Of a stretch of 64,000 nucleotides of DNA, positions 45,263-55,254 are shown one piece after another. Each line of letters opens with the position of its first letter. The first letter of the stretch is position 1. Position numbers and translations under genes: made by a program. Below the pieces are notes generated by a model, which made no database searches, was not told where the DNA came from, and saw only the letters and a list, made by a program, of their open reading frames with translations. The stretch lies in the NCBI RefSeq assembly GCF_006476045.1, contig NZ_SRZY01000011.1, positions 310,001-374,000 on the forward strand, given 5' to 3'. The stretch comes from Sphingobacterium lumbrici (GTDB taxonomy: Bacteria > Bacteroidota > Bacteroidia > Sphingobacteriales > Sphingobacteriaceae).

Positions 45263-46906
45263 ATGGCTGAAGTAGTAAAAATGCCGAAAATGAGCGACAC
45301 CATGACTGAAGGTGTGATTGCTAAATGGCACAAAAAAGTTGGAGACAAAGTTAATTCTGGAGATCTTGTTGCAGAGATCGAAACAGATAAAGCGACAATG
45401 GACTTTGAGTCTTATCAAGAAGGCACATTGTTGTATATAGGGCCAAAAGAAGGTGAGGCGGTAGCAGTAGATGCTATCATCGCGATCTTAGGTGAAGAGG
45501 GTGAAGCTTACGAAGCTTTATTGAGTGGAGAATCAAGTGAAGCGGCACCTAAAGAGGAACAAAAAAAAGAAAATGGTTCTTCTTCGGAAGGTGAATCAAA
45601 GACGGCCGATACAGGTAAAACAGTAACTCCTGAAGAATTGGATTGTACTGTTATCACGATGCCCTTATTAAGTGACACCATGAAAGAAGGGGTCATTGCA
45701 CAATGGAATTTTAAAGTAGGTGATACCATTAAATCTGATGATGCAATTGCAGATGTAGAAACAGATAAAGCTACAATGGAAGTGACTGCTTATGCTGATG
45801 GTACTTTATTGTATGTTGGCTTAGAAGCTGGAGAGGCTGCAAAAGTGAATGATATTATTGCTATAGTTGGCCCTGCAGATACTGATGTTACCCCTTTATT
45901 GAATCAAAAATCTACACCTGTAGCAGCGTTGGAAGAAAAACCTGAAGCTAAAGAAGTGAAATCAACGTCTGACTCTTCTTCAGTCGCAAGTACTACTGAA
46001 TCGTCGTCTTCATCAGATGATTCACGCGTAAAAGCCTCTCCTTTAGCACGTAAAATTGCGAAAGATAAAGGCATCAATTTAAATGATGTAAAAGGTTCTG
46101 CAGATGGTGGTCGCATTGTGAAGAAAGATGTAGAAGGTTTTGTTCCTACAGCTAAAGTTGCTTCATCTCAAGAAAATGCTAAATCAGAAACGAAAGCAGT
46201 ACGTATTCCGCAGTATGTCGGAGAAGAGATATATACGGAGGTAAATGTTTCGCAAATGCGCAAAACAATTGCTCGTCGTTTGGGCGAGTCATTATTTACT
46301 GCACCACATTTCTATTTAACAGTAAGTATAGATATGGATAATGCAATGGTTGCGCGTGCTCAAATCAATGATGTAGCTCCAGTAAAAGTATCATTTAATG
46401 ATATAGTTATTAAAGCTGTAGCTATTGCATTGAAACAACATCCTGCAGTGAACTCTTCATGGCAAGGTGATAAGATACGCTTTAACGAACATACAAATAT
46501 AGGTGTAGCTATGGCTGTAGAGGATGGCTTGTTAGTTCCTGTTGTCCGCTTTGCAGATGGTAAATCCTTATCGCATATATCTGCTGAAGTTAAAGATTTT
46601 GCACAGAAAGCTAAATCGAAGAAACTTCAACCGGCAGATTGGGAAGGATCTACATTTACCGTGTCTAACTTAGGTATGTTTGGCATTGATGAATTTACAT
46701 CTATTATCAATTCTCCTGATGGAGCTATTCTTTCTGTAGGTGCAATTCAGCAGATTCCAGTTGTCAAAAATGGCGCTGTTGTCCCAGGTAATATCATGAA
46801 GTTGACGTTAGGTTGTGATCACCGTGTGGTAGATGGTGCTACTGGTGCTCAATTCTTACAAACATTGAAAGGATTATTAGAAGCTCCAATTCGTTTACTA
46901 GCATAA
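45263..46906 (+). CDS. pdhC: Dihydrolipoamide acetyltransferase (E2) of pyruvate dehydrogenase
   Basis: 547 residues. Two lipoyl domains (about 1-80 and 130-205), each with the attachment Lys in ETDKATM, are joined by Ser/Glu-rich linkers; an E3/E1-binding domain (about 255-290, SPLARKIAKDKGI) and the catalytic domain follow, with the active-site His in DHRVVDGATGA. It carries acetyl groups from E1 to CoA. Complete, ending before a clear terminator. Confidence 0.95.
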   Translation: MAEVVKMPKMSDTMTEGVIAKWHKKVGDKVNSGDLVAEIETDKATMDFESYQEGTLLYIGPKEGEAVAVDAIIAILGEEGEAYEALLSGESSEAAPKEEQKKENGSSSEGESKTADTGKTVTPEELDCTVITMPLLSDTMKEGVIAQWNFKVGDTIKSDDAIADVETDKATMEVTAYADGTLLYVGLEAGEAAKVNDIIAIVGPADTDVTPLLNQKSTPVAALEEKPEAKEVKSTSDSSSVASTTESSSSSDDSRVKASPLARKIAKDKGINLNDVKGSADGGRIVKKDVEGFVPTAKVASSQENAKSETKAVRIPQYVGEEIYTEVNVSQMRKTIARRLGESLFTAPHFYLTVSIDMDNAMVARAQINDVAPVKVSFNDIVIKAVAIALKQHPAVNSSWQGDKIRFNEHTNIGVAMAVEDGLLVPVVRFADGKSLSHISAEVKDFAQKAKSKKLQPADWEGSTFTVSNLGMFGIDEFTSIINSPDGAILSVGAIQQIPVVKNGAVVPGNIMKLTLGCDHRVVDGATGAQFLQTLKGLLEAPIRLLA

Positions 46907-46930
46907 TCGAATTTTAGTCACAATATCGGG

Positions 46931-46963
46931 GCCACTTTAGATAATAAAGTGGCTTCTTTTTTA
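46931..46963 (+). terminator. Terminator after pdhC
   Basis: Perfect 9-base arms (46931-46939 and 46945-46953) with a 5-base loop, followed by TTCTTTTTT; 24 bases past the stop. Confidence 0.87.
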
Positions 46964-47015
46964 GCTGTTGTCGTAGAAATACGACTTAATAATTATCGGT
47001 AAATATTTTTAGTTG

Positions 47016-48203
47016 GTGAGATTTACAATACTTCAGTTCATTTTTATTCTTTCTTTTATTGGGTTTTCGGGTTGTTCAAGTGTCGAAGAAAAACACGAGG
47101 AAGTCGTGCAAAAACAAGCAGAACTTGATAGTATAGCCTTAATATATGATCCTGCTCAAGCCAATAGGCAGATTGATGAATTTATGGTAAAATTACATAA
47201 GAAATCTGGCTTTAATGGAAATGTACTTGTTGCTAAGAAGGGTAAAATTATTTATCAAAATTCATTTGGATGGGCTGACTATCTGCGTAGAGATAGCCTG
47301 AGGATTGATTCTAAATTTGAGCTAGCCTCTGTTTCTAAACCCATGACAGCCCTTGCTGTTTTACAGCTGGTAGAAAGCGGAAAGGTCAAATTGGATCAGC
47401 AGGTGAGTGAATTTTTTCCCGGTTTCCCCTTTGAAGGCGTAACGGTTAGGCAATTGTTGACACATCGTTCAGGCTTGCCCAATTATGTGTATTTTGTGGA
47501 GAAATTATGGCCTGATCGAAAGAAGGGAATGAGCAATATGGATGCGATCAATTTGTTGATCGAGCATAAACCTAATCGCTATGGTGCTGCCGACGGAAGG
47601 TTTCATTATAATAATTCCAATTACATGCTACTTGCTGGGATAGTGGAGAAGGTATCGGGACTTGATTTTGGTGTTTACATGATGGAACATGTTTTTAAAC
47701 CGGCGGGAATGAAGAACACTGCGGTTCTATCCAAAGCGGTTTATGAAAAAATTCCAACTAATGTAATAGGACATGATCGTACATGGCGGCGTTCTGTGGT
47801 TCAAGACTATTTGGACGGACCCGTAGGCGATAAAGGAACTTATAGTACTGTACAGGATATGTACTTGTTGGATATTGCCCTCCGTGAAAGTAGATTGTTG
47901 GACAAATCAATTTTGGATTCTGCATATGTTCCGCGAAGTGATGCGAAAAGAGGTGTTTTTAGCTATGGATATGGTTGGCGTACATTTACACCGGCAAACG
48001 GACAAATAGTTTATCATACCGGTTGGTGGCATGGGTTTAAAAATCTCTATGTCAGGGATTTGAAAAATGACATAACAATTGTTCTTTTGTCAAATTTTGT
48101 GAATAGTAGCTTAAATCAGTTAGATGATTTGTATAAAATCTTAGAAATGCCTATTTTGAGACAAAATGCTTATAATGCGAATGGAGATTTTGTTGTTAAT
48201 TAA
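47016..48203 (+). CDS. Serine hydrolase lipoprotein, beta-lactamase/PBP fold
   Basis: 395 residues. A lipoprotein signal ends in GFSGC. The class C beta-lactamase-type motifs are present: SVSK (S-x-x-K) near residue 109, YNNSN (Y-x-N) and HTGWW (K/HTG) near the end. Such proteins are usually peptidases or esterases rather than true antibiotic hydrolases. No ATG is available upstream of the signal peptide; GTG at 47016 is preferred over the TTG three bases earlier. Confidence 0.85.
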   Translation: MRFTILQFIFILSFIGFSGCSSVEEKHEEVVQKQAELDSIALIYDPAQANRQIDEFMVKLHKKSGFNGNVLVAKKGKIIYQNSFGWADYLRRDSLRIDSKFELASVSKPMTALAVLQLVESGKVKLDQQVSEFFPGFPFEGVTVRQLLTHRSGLPNYVYFVEKLWPDRKKGMSNMDAINLLIEHKPNRYGAADGRFHYNNSNYMLLAGIVEKVSGLDFGVYMMEHVFKPAGMKNTAVLSKAVYEKIPTNVIGHDRTWRRSVVQDYLDGPVGDKGTYSTVQDMYLLDIALRESRLLDKSILDSAYVPRSDAKRGVFSYGYGWRTFTPANGQIVYHTGWWHGFKNLYVRDLKNDITIVLLSNFVNSSLNQLDDLYKILEMPILRQNAYNANGDFVVN

Positions 48204-48219
48204 TTATTAAATAGATAAT

Positions 48220-48579
48220 ATGAAAAAGACTTTGATTTTGGGTGCAACTACAAATACTACTCGGTATTCTTATTTAGTGGCGAATAAATTGGTGCGTAAA
48301 GGACATTCTATTGTCAATGTGGGGCGTAAAGTAGGAGAGGTCGCAGGGGTTACAATAGAACCCGCAGAGACTATTCATACGGATATCGATACCATTACGA
48401 TGTACGTAGGTCCTCAAAATCAAGCACCTTATTACGACTATATTCTACAAACTAATCCAAAACGGGTTATCTTTAACCCAGGTTCTGAAAATCCAGATTT
48501 GCAACAGAAATTAGAACAGGCAGGTATTGAAATAATAGAAGGCTGTACCTTGGTTATGTTGAATACAGGACAGTTTTAG
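48220..48579 (+). CDS. CoA-binding (Rossmann) domain protein
   Basis: 119 residues of the YccU-like CoA-binding family: LILGATTNTTRYSY at the nucleotide loop, PKRVIFNPGSENP and GCTLVML at the end. Standalone members have no settled function. It follows the serine hydrolase by 16 bases and precedes a terminator, so the two may form an operon. Confidence 0.87.
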   Translation: MKKTLILGATTNTTRYSYLVANKLVRKGHSIVNVGRKVGEVAGVTIEPAETIHTDIDTITMYVGPQNQAPYYDYILQTNPKRVIFNPGSENPDLQQKLEQAGIEIIEGCTLVMLNTGQF

Positions 48580-48600
48580 CAATAGAAAACAACGTTAAAG

Positions 48601-48629
48601 TGGCCGATCATCTCGATTGGCCATTTTTT
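48601..48629 (+). terminator. Terminator after the CoA-binding gene
   Basis: Arms 48601-48609 and 48615-48623 (nine pairs, one G-T) with a 5-base loop and six T; 21 bases past the stop. Confidence 0.85.
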
Positions 48630-48649
48630 ATTGAAAGCAGAATAAATTC

Positions 48650-49427
48650 CTAGCCGTGAAAAATTTCTAGGAAGTCTAGGCAGTTTCTGTTGGGGGTGAG
48701 TTGCGGTACAGGGAATCCTCCAACATTCTTATAAAAGGATATACCTAAAGCAATACTAATGCTATCAGACTCTTGGATATCATCAACGCTGTTGCGTATG
48801 TCGAACGCCGGTGAAGGTATGTTGATTTGCAACAGATCACTGCATCCGTAGCGAACAGCAGTATGCATATTGCTGTGGTTGATTTTCAATATGACGAGAT
48901 GTACGCGAAAAAAGACAGTATCTCCATCTTTATCCTTAGGGATGTCCATTTGCACCTTGGGTGTTAATTTTGGTATACGTGCATAAAATTCGTTTGTTTC
49001 TTTAAATATAGTTGATTTCAATAGGCAACAGGAAAACATCCTTAAAGGGAGAGTCGGCATTAAGACTAAAATTTTTTAGAAGTTTAAGGTTAACTGGGCT
49101 GACAAATCGTTTACCTCGCTCGTTCACCTCGTCTGCTTTCAAAATGAGATGCAGCCGCTTGTTAAGTCGCGTTATATGAGAGGGTTCGTAGAATAGTTCA
49201 TAATGGTCTTTCATAGCGGTTTTTACGGCTAAGCGGATTTCTTTGGCAAAGGAGCTGGCGCGGCCAAATTCCGATGCATTTTCTTTAGAGCGCTCGGCTA
49301 TGTTGTTGATTTCATTTTTATTCTTCTTACCGACCTTTTGCCTTACCCGATATTGGTCGTCTGTTTTGTAAAAATTGAGGTTACCTATATTACCTTCTAG
49401 TTTGATATCACCTTTTTGAAACGCCAT
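48650..49427 (-). pseudogene. Frameshifted gene of a conserved Bacteroidota family
   Basis: The first part (49427 to about 49010) starts MAFQKGDIKLEGNIGNLNFYKT and reads to SPFKDVFLLPIEIN, then meets a stop at 49002. The second part continues in another frame to 48650 (NEFYARIPKLTPKVQMDIPKD ... LGISFYKNVGGFPVPQ, each quoted in part). As I recall the family, both parts belong to one protein of about 240-260 residues, so a shift of one base near 49010-49060 has broken it. Function of the family is unknown. A sequencing error remains possible. Confidence 0.62.
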
Positions 49428-49473
49428 TTTAGTTTTTTTGGTTATGCTAAAGTAAGAAAATCTGCAATAGAAA

Positions 49474-49510
49474 TACATTATATATACACATTTAATGTAT
49501 ATATAATGTA
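49474..49510. repeat. Perfect 15-base AT-rich inverted repeat
   Basis: TACATTATATATACA and its exact reverse complement flank a 7-base loop, 47 bases upstream of the frameshifted gene. Further copies of ATAATGTATAT-like sequence follow to about 49524. The remaining stretch to 49766 is AT-rich and holds no gene I can support. Confidence 0.75.
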
Positions 49511-49766
49511 AGTATAATGTATATTAAAAAGCTATAGTATTCCTACATAATACTTATATTATACCTGTATGATATTTGCTTGTTATTTGTGTTTGATAAA
49601 TAATAAAATTGCTATTGTTTCATATTGACGTATATGAAATAGATAAAGTGTCGGCTTTTTAATGTGGAAATGCACTGGCGGTATACTGCTTGTTTAAATT
49701 TATTTTTATCTGATCTACTAGCTGGATGGTATATGGATATAAAATAAAAAAATAATTCACTAATTA

Positions 49767-49797
49767 TTTGATAGTTATAAAAATGTTTGTACTTTTG
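49767..49797 (+). promoter_or_regulatory. Promoter of the ribosomal protein cluster
   Basis: TTTG at 49767-49770, exactly 19 bases, then TACTTTTG at 49790-49797: a full Bacteroidota consensus. The leader of about 70 bases before rplC forms two small hairpins (49801-49813 and 49829-49846, CGAAGC/GCTTCG), possibly for control by a ribosomal protein. Confidence 0.7.
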
Positions 49798-49874
49798 CAG
49801 TCCCTTAATGGGAATAGTGTGTCTTGAGCGAAGCCCTACTGCTTCGATGGACTTTAATTAATTTATTTTATAAC

Positions 49875-50492
49875 ATGTCAGGAATTATTGGTAAAAAAGT
49901 AGGAATGACCAGCCTGTACAACGCAGAGGGTAAGAATATCCCTTGTACAGTAATTGAGGCTGGGCCGTGCGTGGTTACGCAGATACGTACGGAAGAAAAG
50001 GATGGCTATTCCGCTGTTCAATTAGGCTATGATGATGCCAAAGAAAAGAACACGACAGCGCCTTTGAAAGGACACTTCGCAAAAGCAGGAGTGACTCCTA
50101 AGCGTAAACTAGTTGAATTCAAAACTTTTGAAGATGAGAAACAACTAGGAGACATCGTGGATGTAACACTTTTCGCAGAAGGCGAGTACGTAGATGTAGT
50201 CGGTACTTCTAAAGGTAAAGGTTTCCAAGGTGTAATGAAGCGTCACGGATTTGGTGGTGTAGGTGGTGCGACTCACGGTCAGCACAACAGACTACGTGCT
50301 CCAGGTTCATTAGGTGCTTCTTCTTGGCCTTCACGTGTATTCAAAGGAATGCGCATGGCAGGTCGTACAGGTGGTGACAGGGTAAAAGTTCAAAACTTAC
50401 AAGTATTGAAAGTTTATGCAGATCAAAACCTAATCGTTGTTAGTGGTTCCATTCCAGGAGCTAAAGGTTCTTATGTAATCGTAGACAAATAG
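49875..50492 (+). CDS. rplC: Ribosomal protein L3
   Basis: 205 residues of the large-subunit protein that starts 50S assembly. [15 protein letters not shown] is the usual N-terminus; [15 protein letters not shown] is the central loop that reaches the peptidyl transferase region. A frame from 49824 adds 17 residues that have no family support. It is the first gene of the block: rpsJ, which normally precedes it, is absent. Confidence 0.97.
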   Translation: MSGIIGKKVGMTSLYNAEGKNIPCTVIEAGPCVVTQIRTEEKDGYSAVQLGYDDAKEKNTTAPLKGHFAKAGVTPKRKLVEFKTFEDEKQLGDIVDVTLFAEGEYVDVVGTSKGKGFQGVMKRHGFGGVGGATHGQHNRLRAPGSLGASSWPSRVFKGMRMAGRTGGDRVKVQNLQVLKVYADQNLIVVSGSIPGAKGSYVIVDK

Positions 50493-50497
50493 TAGAG

Positions 50498-51127
50498 ATG
50501 GAAGTTAACGTATTAAATTTATCAGGTAAAGAAACAGGTGCCAAGGTGCAACTGCCTGAGTCAGTATTCGGCGTAAAGCCAAACGACCATGCGATCTATT
50601 TAGATGTGAAACAATACTTAGCGAATCAACGCCAAGGAACTCACAAATCGAAACAACGTAATGAAATCGCGGGTTCTACTCGTAAATTACACAAACAAAA
50701 AGGTACAGGTGGTGCTCGTGCGGGTTCTATCAAATCTCCATTGTTTAATGGTGGTGGCCGTGTATTTGGTCCACAACCTCGTGACTACAGCTTCAAATTG
50801 AACAAAAAATTAAAGCAATTAGCACGTAAATCAGCGTTAAGTTACAAAGCACAAGAAAGTAACATTGTGGTATTGGATGCAGTAAGCTTCGATACGATCA
50901 AAACAAAAAACTATGTGTCTTTGATAAGTGCGTTGAACATCGCTGACGAAAAAACTTTATTGGTTTTGCCAGCGTATGATAACAATGTTTATTTATCAAG
51001 CAGAAACTTGAAGAAAGCAAAAGTTGTTGTAGCATCAGATTTAAATACATACGATGTATTGAATGCTACTAAATTATTGTTGACTGCAGATTCTGTTAAA
51101 ACTTTGGAGGAAGCATTAGCTAAGTAA
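50498..51127 (+). CDS. rplD: Ribosomal protein L4
   Basis: 209 residues. Lines the exit tunnel; the extended loop is seen as [15 protein letters not shown] and [13 protein letters not shown]. In enteric bacteria L4 represses its own operon; no matching leader can be shown here. Five bases after rplC. Confidence 0.97.
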   Translation: MEVNVLNLSGKETGAKVQLPESVFGVKPNDHAIYLDVKQYLANQRQGTHKSKQRNEIAGSTRKLHKQKGTGGARAGSIKSPLFNGGGRVFGPQPRDYSFKLNKKLKQLARKSALSYKAQESNIVVLDAVSFDTIKTKNYVSLISALNIADEKTLLVLPAYDNNVYLSSRNLKKAKVVVASDLNTYDVLNATKLLLTADSVKTLEEALAK

Positions 51128-51128
51128 T

Positions 51129-51419
51129 ATGGAAATTATTAAAAAACCTATCTTAACTGAGAAAGCTTCAATAATGACGGAGAAATTAAACCGTTATGCT
51201 TTCAAAGTAGATCATAGAGCAAACAAAATTCAGATTAAATCAGCTGTTGAAGAAATGTTCGGTGTTACAGTATTAGCAGTGAATACAGCAGTAGTTGCTG
51301 GTAAAGCAAAGAGCCGCTACACAAAAGCAGGCTTTGTATCTGGAAGAGCTCCTAAATATAAAAAGGCCGTCATTACAATTAAAGATGGTGAAACTATTGA
51401 CTTTTACAGTGTTATATAA
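51129..51419 (+). CDS. rplW: Ribosomal protein L23
   Basis: 96 residues at the tunnel exit, docking site of trigger factor and SRP. Recognised by [20 protein letters not shown] and the basic C-terminal half ([11 protein letters not shown]). One base separates it from rplD. Confidence 0.96.
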   Translation: MEIIKKPILTEKASIMTEKLNRYAFKVDHRANKIQIKSAVEEMFGVTVLAVNTAVVAGKAKSRYTKAGFVSGRAPKYKKAVITIKDGETIDFYSVI

Positions 51420-51424
51420 ATAAA

Positions 51425-52249
51425 ATGGCAGTTAAAAGATTCAAACCGGTAACCCCTGGTACTCGTTTCAGAGTAGGTGCAGACTACTCTGATGTTACAA
51501 CTAACGTTCCTGAAAAATCGTTGGTAGTAAAAATCAAGAAATCAGGCGGTCGTAATAACTCCGGTAAAATGACTATGCGTTATCTCGGTGGGGGACATAA
51601 AAAATCATACCGATTAATAGATTTCAAACGCGATAAAAAAGATATCCCCGCAACAGTAGCAACGATCGAATACGATCCAAACCGTACTGCACGTATTGCG
51701 TTATTGCATTATGCAGATGGTGAGAAACGTTACATTATTGCTCCAACTGGTCTTGCAGTAGGTCAAACTGTTGTAGCAGGTGATAAAGTAGCCCCAGAGG
51801 TAGGTAATACTTTACCATTAGCAAATATTCCGCTAGGTTCTATTATTCATAATATTGAATTGAACCCAGGTCAAGGAGGCTCAATCGCACGTTCAGCTGG
51901 TACATATGCACAATTGTCAGCACGTGATGGTAAGTATGCTATCATTAAATTGCCTTCAAGTGAGACACGTATGATCTTATTGACATGTGTTGCGACTATC
52001 GGTTCCGTATCGAATGCGGAAAAATCTAATCAAGTATTAGGTAAAGCAGGTCGTAAACGTTGGTTAGGTCGTCGCCCTCGTGTACGTGGTGTAGCTATGA
52101 ACCCGGTAGATCACCCTATGGGAGGTGGTGAAGGTCGTACTTCAGGAGGTCACCCTCGTTCACGTACAGGTGTGTTAGCTAAAGGCTTCAAGACACGTTC
52201 GAAGAAGAAAATATCAAATCGTTACATCATTGAGAGAAGGAAAAAATAA
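51425..52249 (+). CDS. rplB: Ribosomal protein L2
   Basis: 274 residues, near the peptidyl transferase centre. [16 protein letters not shown] and the C-terminal [18 protein letters not shown], with the conserved His of the latter, are unmistakable. Its stop overlaps the rpsS start by one base (TAATG). Confidence 0.98.
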   Translation: MAVKRFKPVTPGTRFRVGADYSDVTTNVPEKSLVVKIKKSGGRNNSGKMTMRYLGGGHKKSYRLIDFKRDKKDIPATVATIEYDPNRTARIALLHYADGEKRYIIAPTGLAVGQTVVAGDKVAPEVGNTLPLANIPLGSIIHNIELNPGQGGSIARSAGTYAQLSARDGKYAIIKLPSSETRMILLTCVATIGSVSNAEKSNQVLGKAGRKRWLGRRPRVRGVAMNPVDHPMGGGEGRTSGGHPRSRTGVLAKGFKTRSKKKISNRYIIERRKK

Positions 52250-52515
52250 TGGCTCGTTCAATTAAAAAAGGTCCTTATATCGATCACAACTTAGAGAGAA
52301 AAGTTCTTTCTATGAATGAAACTAACAAAAAGTCAGTTATCAAAACATGGTCTCGTAGATCTATGATTTCCCCTGATTTTGTTGGCCATACCTTCGCAGT
52401 GCACAATGGGAATAAATTTATTCCAGTTTATGTAACAGAGAATATGGTAGGTCACAAGCTTGGAGAATTCGCGCCTACGCGTACATTCAGAGGCCACGCA
52501 GAAAAGAAAAAATAA
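52249..52515 (+). CDS. rpsS: Ribosomal protein S19
   Basis: 88 residues of the small-subunit head. [15 protein letters not shown] and the C-terminal [14 protein letters not shown] are typical. Translationally coupled to rplB by a one-base overlap. Confidence 0.97.
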   Translation: MARSIKKGPYIDHNLERKVLSMNETNKKSVIKTWSRRSMISPDFVGHTFAVHNGNKFIPVYVTENMVGHKLGEFAPTRTFRGHAEKKK

Positions 52516-52521
52516 TAGGTA

Positions 52522-52953
52522 ATGGAAGCAACAAAAAAACTCAAAAAATCTGTCTTAATTAGACAGCGCAAAGAGCAGGAAAAAGCTCAAGTAGGAGGAG
52601 CTTCTACTGCCAAGTTATTGAACTGCCCTACTTCACCTCGCAAGATGCGTTTAGTAGTGGATCTAATCCGTGGCGTAAAAGTGGAAAATGCTTTATACAT
52701 TCTTAAGCACTCAAGTAAAGAAGCTGCTGGTCGTGTTGAAAAATTATTATTATCAGCGATCAAAAACTGGGAAACTCAAAATGAAGGAACTTCATTAGAG
52801 AACTCTGCTTTATATGTGAAAGAAGTATCAGTAGGCGGAGGCCGTCAACTAAAAAGATTACGTCCGGCTCCACAAGGTCGTGGATATAGAATTCGCAAGC
52901 GTTCTAACCACGTAACGTTGGTAGTAGATAGTTTAAATAACGTTAACAACTAA
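52522..52953 (+). CDS. rplV: Ribosomal protein L22
   Basis: 143 residues, longer than the 110 of enteric L22 because of an N-terminal basic extension (residues 1-30). The core starts at [19 protein letters not shown]; the tunnel loop is [18 protein letters not shown]. The macrolide-relevant loop is intact. Confidence 0.96.
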   Translation: MEATKKLKKSVLIRQRKEQEKAQVGGASTAKLLNCPTSPRKMRLVVDLIRGVKVENALYILKHSSKEAAGRVEKLLLSAIKNWETQNEGTSLENSALYVKEVSVGGGRQLKRLRPAPQGRGYRIRKRSNHVTLVVDSLNNVNN

Positions 52954-52964
52954 TTTATTATAGA

Positions 52965-53759
52965 ATGGGACAAAAAGCAAATCCAATAGGTAGCAGATTA
53001 GGGATCATCAAAGGATGGGACTCTAATTGGTTCGGAGGAAAAAACTATTCCGATAAATTAGTTGAAGATGAGAAAATCAGAAAGTATCTTTCTGTGCGTA
53101 TCGCTAAAGGTGGTGTAGCAAAAGTTGTTATTGAGAGAACTTTGAAACGCATCACAGTTACTATCCATACAGCTCGTCCAGGTATCGTTATCGGTAAAGG
53201 TGGTCAGGAAGTTGACAAGATCAAAGAAGAATTGAAAAAATTGACTAAGAAAGATGTTCAAATCAATATTTTCGAGATCAAACGTCCTGAGCTTGATGCT
53301 AAATTAGTAGCTGAAGGTGTTGCTAAGCAATTAGAGGCGCGTATTTCATTCCGTCGTGCAATGAAAACGTCAATCGCTTCTACGATGCGTATGGGTGCAG
53401 AAGGTATCAAAATCATGTGTTCTGGCCGTTTAGGTGGTGCTGAAATGGCGCGTACTGAACAGTACAAAGAAGGAAGAACTCCTTTACACACATTGCGTGC
53501 TGATATTGACTACGCTTTAGCTGAAGCATTAACTACGTATGGTAAGATTGGTGTAAAAGTTTGGATCTGTAAAGGTGAGGTTTACGGTAAACGTGACTTA
53601 TCTCCAAACATCGGTCAAACTTCAGGTGTAAAAACACGTGGTGGTAACGAAGGTGGTGCAGATCGCCGTGACAACCGTGGTGGAAACCGTGGTGGTCGTC
53701 GTGACAACAACAGCAACAACAATCGTGGTGGTAACCGTGGTGGTGCAAAAAGAGGTTAA
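52965..53759 (+). CDS. rpsC: Ribosomal protein S3 with RGG-rich tail
   Basis: 264 residues. The KH domain ([17 protein letters not shown]) and the C-terminal domain ending in [12 protein letters not shown] are normal. From about residue 222 a low-complexity tail of Arg, Gly, Asn and Asp follows, with five RGG triplets and the repeated DNA unit CGTGGTGG. The tail is likely disordered and RNA-binding. Fully in frame, so it is not an assembly artefact on its face. Confidence 0.96.
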   Translation: MGQKANPIGSRLGIIKGWDSNWFGGKNYSDKLVEDEKIRKYLSVRIAKGGVAKVVIERTLKRITVTIHTARPGIVIGKGGQEVDKIKEELKKLTKKDVQINIFEIKRPELDAKLVAEGVAKQLEARISFRRAMKTSIASTMRMGAEGIKIMCSGRLGGAEMARTEQYKEGRTPLHTLRADIDYALAEALTTYGKIGVKVWICKGEVYGKRDLSPNIGQTSGVKTRGGNEGGADRRDNRGGNRGGRRDNNSNNNRGGNRGGAKRG

Positions 53760-53814
53760 TTAAATAATTTAGATTTTAAAATATCTGTAATAACAGATTA
53801 TAATAAATACGAAC

Positions 53815-54237
53815 ATGTTACAGCCAAAAAGAACGAAGTTCAGAAAGATGCAGAAAGGCCGTATGAAAGGTAACGCTTCTCGTGGAGCGGAATTAGCTTT
53901 CGGTTCTTTCGGTATCAAAACATTGGAGCAAGCATGGATCACTAGCCGTCAGATCGAGGCAGCTCGTATCGCCGTGACACGTTTTATGAAACGTGAAGGC
54001 CAAGTATGGATCCGTATCTTCCCTGATAAGCCCGTTACTAAAAAACCTGCAGAGGTACGTATGGGTAAAGGTAAAGGTGCTCCTGAATACTGGGTGGCAG
54101 TAGTACGCCCAGGCCGTATGTTATTTGAAGCAGAGGGTGTGCCTTTAGAAGTAGCTAAAGAAGCATTACGCCTTGCAGCTCAAAAATTACCGGTTCAAAC
54201 TAAGTTTGTGATACGTAGAGATTACGTAGAAGCATAA
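53815..54237 (+). CDS. rplP: Ribosomal protein L16
   Basis: 140 residues, contacting tRNA in the A site. [19 protein letters not shown] is the family start, and [18 protein letters not shown] includes the conserved region around the hydroxylated Arg of some species. It is followed by an unusually long spacer of 158 bases before rpmC. Confidence 0.97.
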   Translation: MLQPKRTKFRKMQKGRMKGNASRGAELAFGSFGIKTLEQAWITSRQIEAARIAVTRFMKREGQVWIRIFPDKPVTKKPAEVRMGKGKGAPEYWVAVVRPGRMLFEAEGVPLEVAKEALRLAAQKLPVQTKFVIRRDYVEA

Positions 54238-54267
54238 TAATAGAGTTTGGTAATGTCAATAGTTTAA

Positions 54268-54368
54268 GCCTTACGGCCGTTACCCGTAAGGCATTATATA
54301 AACAGAATTGATAACCCAACACAACTGAGACGCCAACTGAAACTGTTCGACTTGTCGAGATCGTTTCA
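54268..54368 (+). promoter_or_regulatory. Structured spacer between rplP and rpmC
   Basis: Two hairpins: GCCTTACGG/CCGTAAGGC (54268-54292, perfect 9-base stem, 7-base loop) and a nested one with outer TGAAAC/GTTTCA (54338-54368) and inner CGAC/GTCG. No T run follows, so termination is not implied; a regulatory or processing element is possible. Confidence 0.5.
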
Positions 54369-54395
54369 TTGCCATCAGTCAAAAATTAGAAAATG

Positions 54396-54614
54396 ATGAA
54401 AAATTCAGAAATCGTAGAATTATCAAAAGAGGACTTAGCAGCTCGTCTTGTAGAAGAGAAGACTGCCCTTAACAAATTGAAATTTGCACATGCTGTTTCT
54501 GCTATTGAGAATCCAAACGTTCTTAAAGCAGCTCGCAAATCTATCGCTCGTATCTCCACTGAGATCACGAAACGTAAGAATGCTGAAAAATCTGAAACAG
54601 CCTCTGAGGCATAA
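54396..54614 (+). CDS. rpmC: Ribosomal protein L29
   Basis: 72 residues, two-helix protein near the tunnel exit. KNSEIVELSKEDLAARL and the later ENPNVLKAARKSIARI are typical. Two adjacent ATG codons exist (54393 and 54396); the second is chosen, a difference of one residue. Confidence 0.94.
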   Translation: MKNSEIVELSKEDLAARLVEEKTALNKLKFAHAVSAIENPNVLKAARKSIARISTEITKRKNAEKSETASEA

Positions 54615-54627
54615 AAATTAAGTCGAA

Positions 54628-54882
54628 ATGGAAAGAAAATTAAGAAAAACAAGAATCGGCTTGGTAGTTAGCAACAAAATGGACAAATCCATTGTAGTAG
54701 CTGTTGAACGTAAAGTGAAGCACCCTATCTATGGTAAGTTCGTAAAGAAAACTACTAAATTCAAAGCTCATGACGAAACTAATACCTGCGGTATCGGCGA
54801 TACGGTATTAATCATGGAAACGCGTCCGCTGAGTAAGACAAAGAACTGGAGATTAGTTGAAATTTTAGAAAGGGCTAAATAA
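54628..54882 (+). CDS. rpsQ: Ribosomal protein S17
   Basis: 84 residues, OB fold binding 16S r[21 protein letters not shown] and [15 protein letters not shown] are diagnostic. One base separates it from rplN. Confidence 0.97.
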   Translation: MERKLRKTRIGLVVSNKMDKSIVVAVERKVKHPIYGKFVKKTTKFKAHDETNTCGIGDTVLIMETRPLSKTKNWRLVEILERAK

Positions 54883-54883
54883 C

Positions 54884-55252
54884 ATGGTACAACAAGAATC
54901 AAGACTAAATGTGGCTGACAATAGCGGAGCTAAAGAAGTTTTAGTAATCCGTGTATTGGGCGGTACGCGTAAGCGTTATGCATCTATCGGTGATAAAATT
55001 GTTGTTACCGTTAAGAGCGCTCTACCTTCTGGAAACGTGAAAAAAGGATCAGTTTCTAAAGCGGTAGTCGTACGTACGAAGAAAGAAATACGTCGTAAAG
55101 ATGGTTCTTACATTCGTTTCGATGACAACGCGGCAGTATTATTAAATAACAACGATGAACCACGTGGAACACGTATCTTTGGCCCAGTTGCAAGAGAATT
55201 ACGTGAGAAGCAGTTCATGAAAATTGTATCACTAGCACCGGAGGTTTTATAA
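54884..55252 (+). CDS. rplN: Ribosomal protein L14
   Basis: 122 residues. [19 protein letters not shown] and the C-terminal [22 protein letters not shown], quoted in part, identify it. It binds 16S rRNA at the subunit interface and the silencing factor RsfS. Confidence 0.97.
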   Translation: MVQQESRLNVADNSGAKEVLVIRVLGGTRKRYASIGDKIVVTVKSALPSGNVKKGSVSKAVVVRTKKEIRRKDGSYIRFDDNAAVLLNNNDEPRGTRIFGPVARELREKQFMKIVSLAPEVL

Positions 55253-55254
55253 TT

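Noticed and set aside
47016..48203. Serine hydrolase as an antibiotic-resistance beta-lactamase
   Set aside because: S-x-x-K, Y-x-N and HTG motifs are shared by many peptidases and esterases of this fold; lipoprotein form and context give no sign of resistance.
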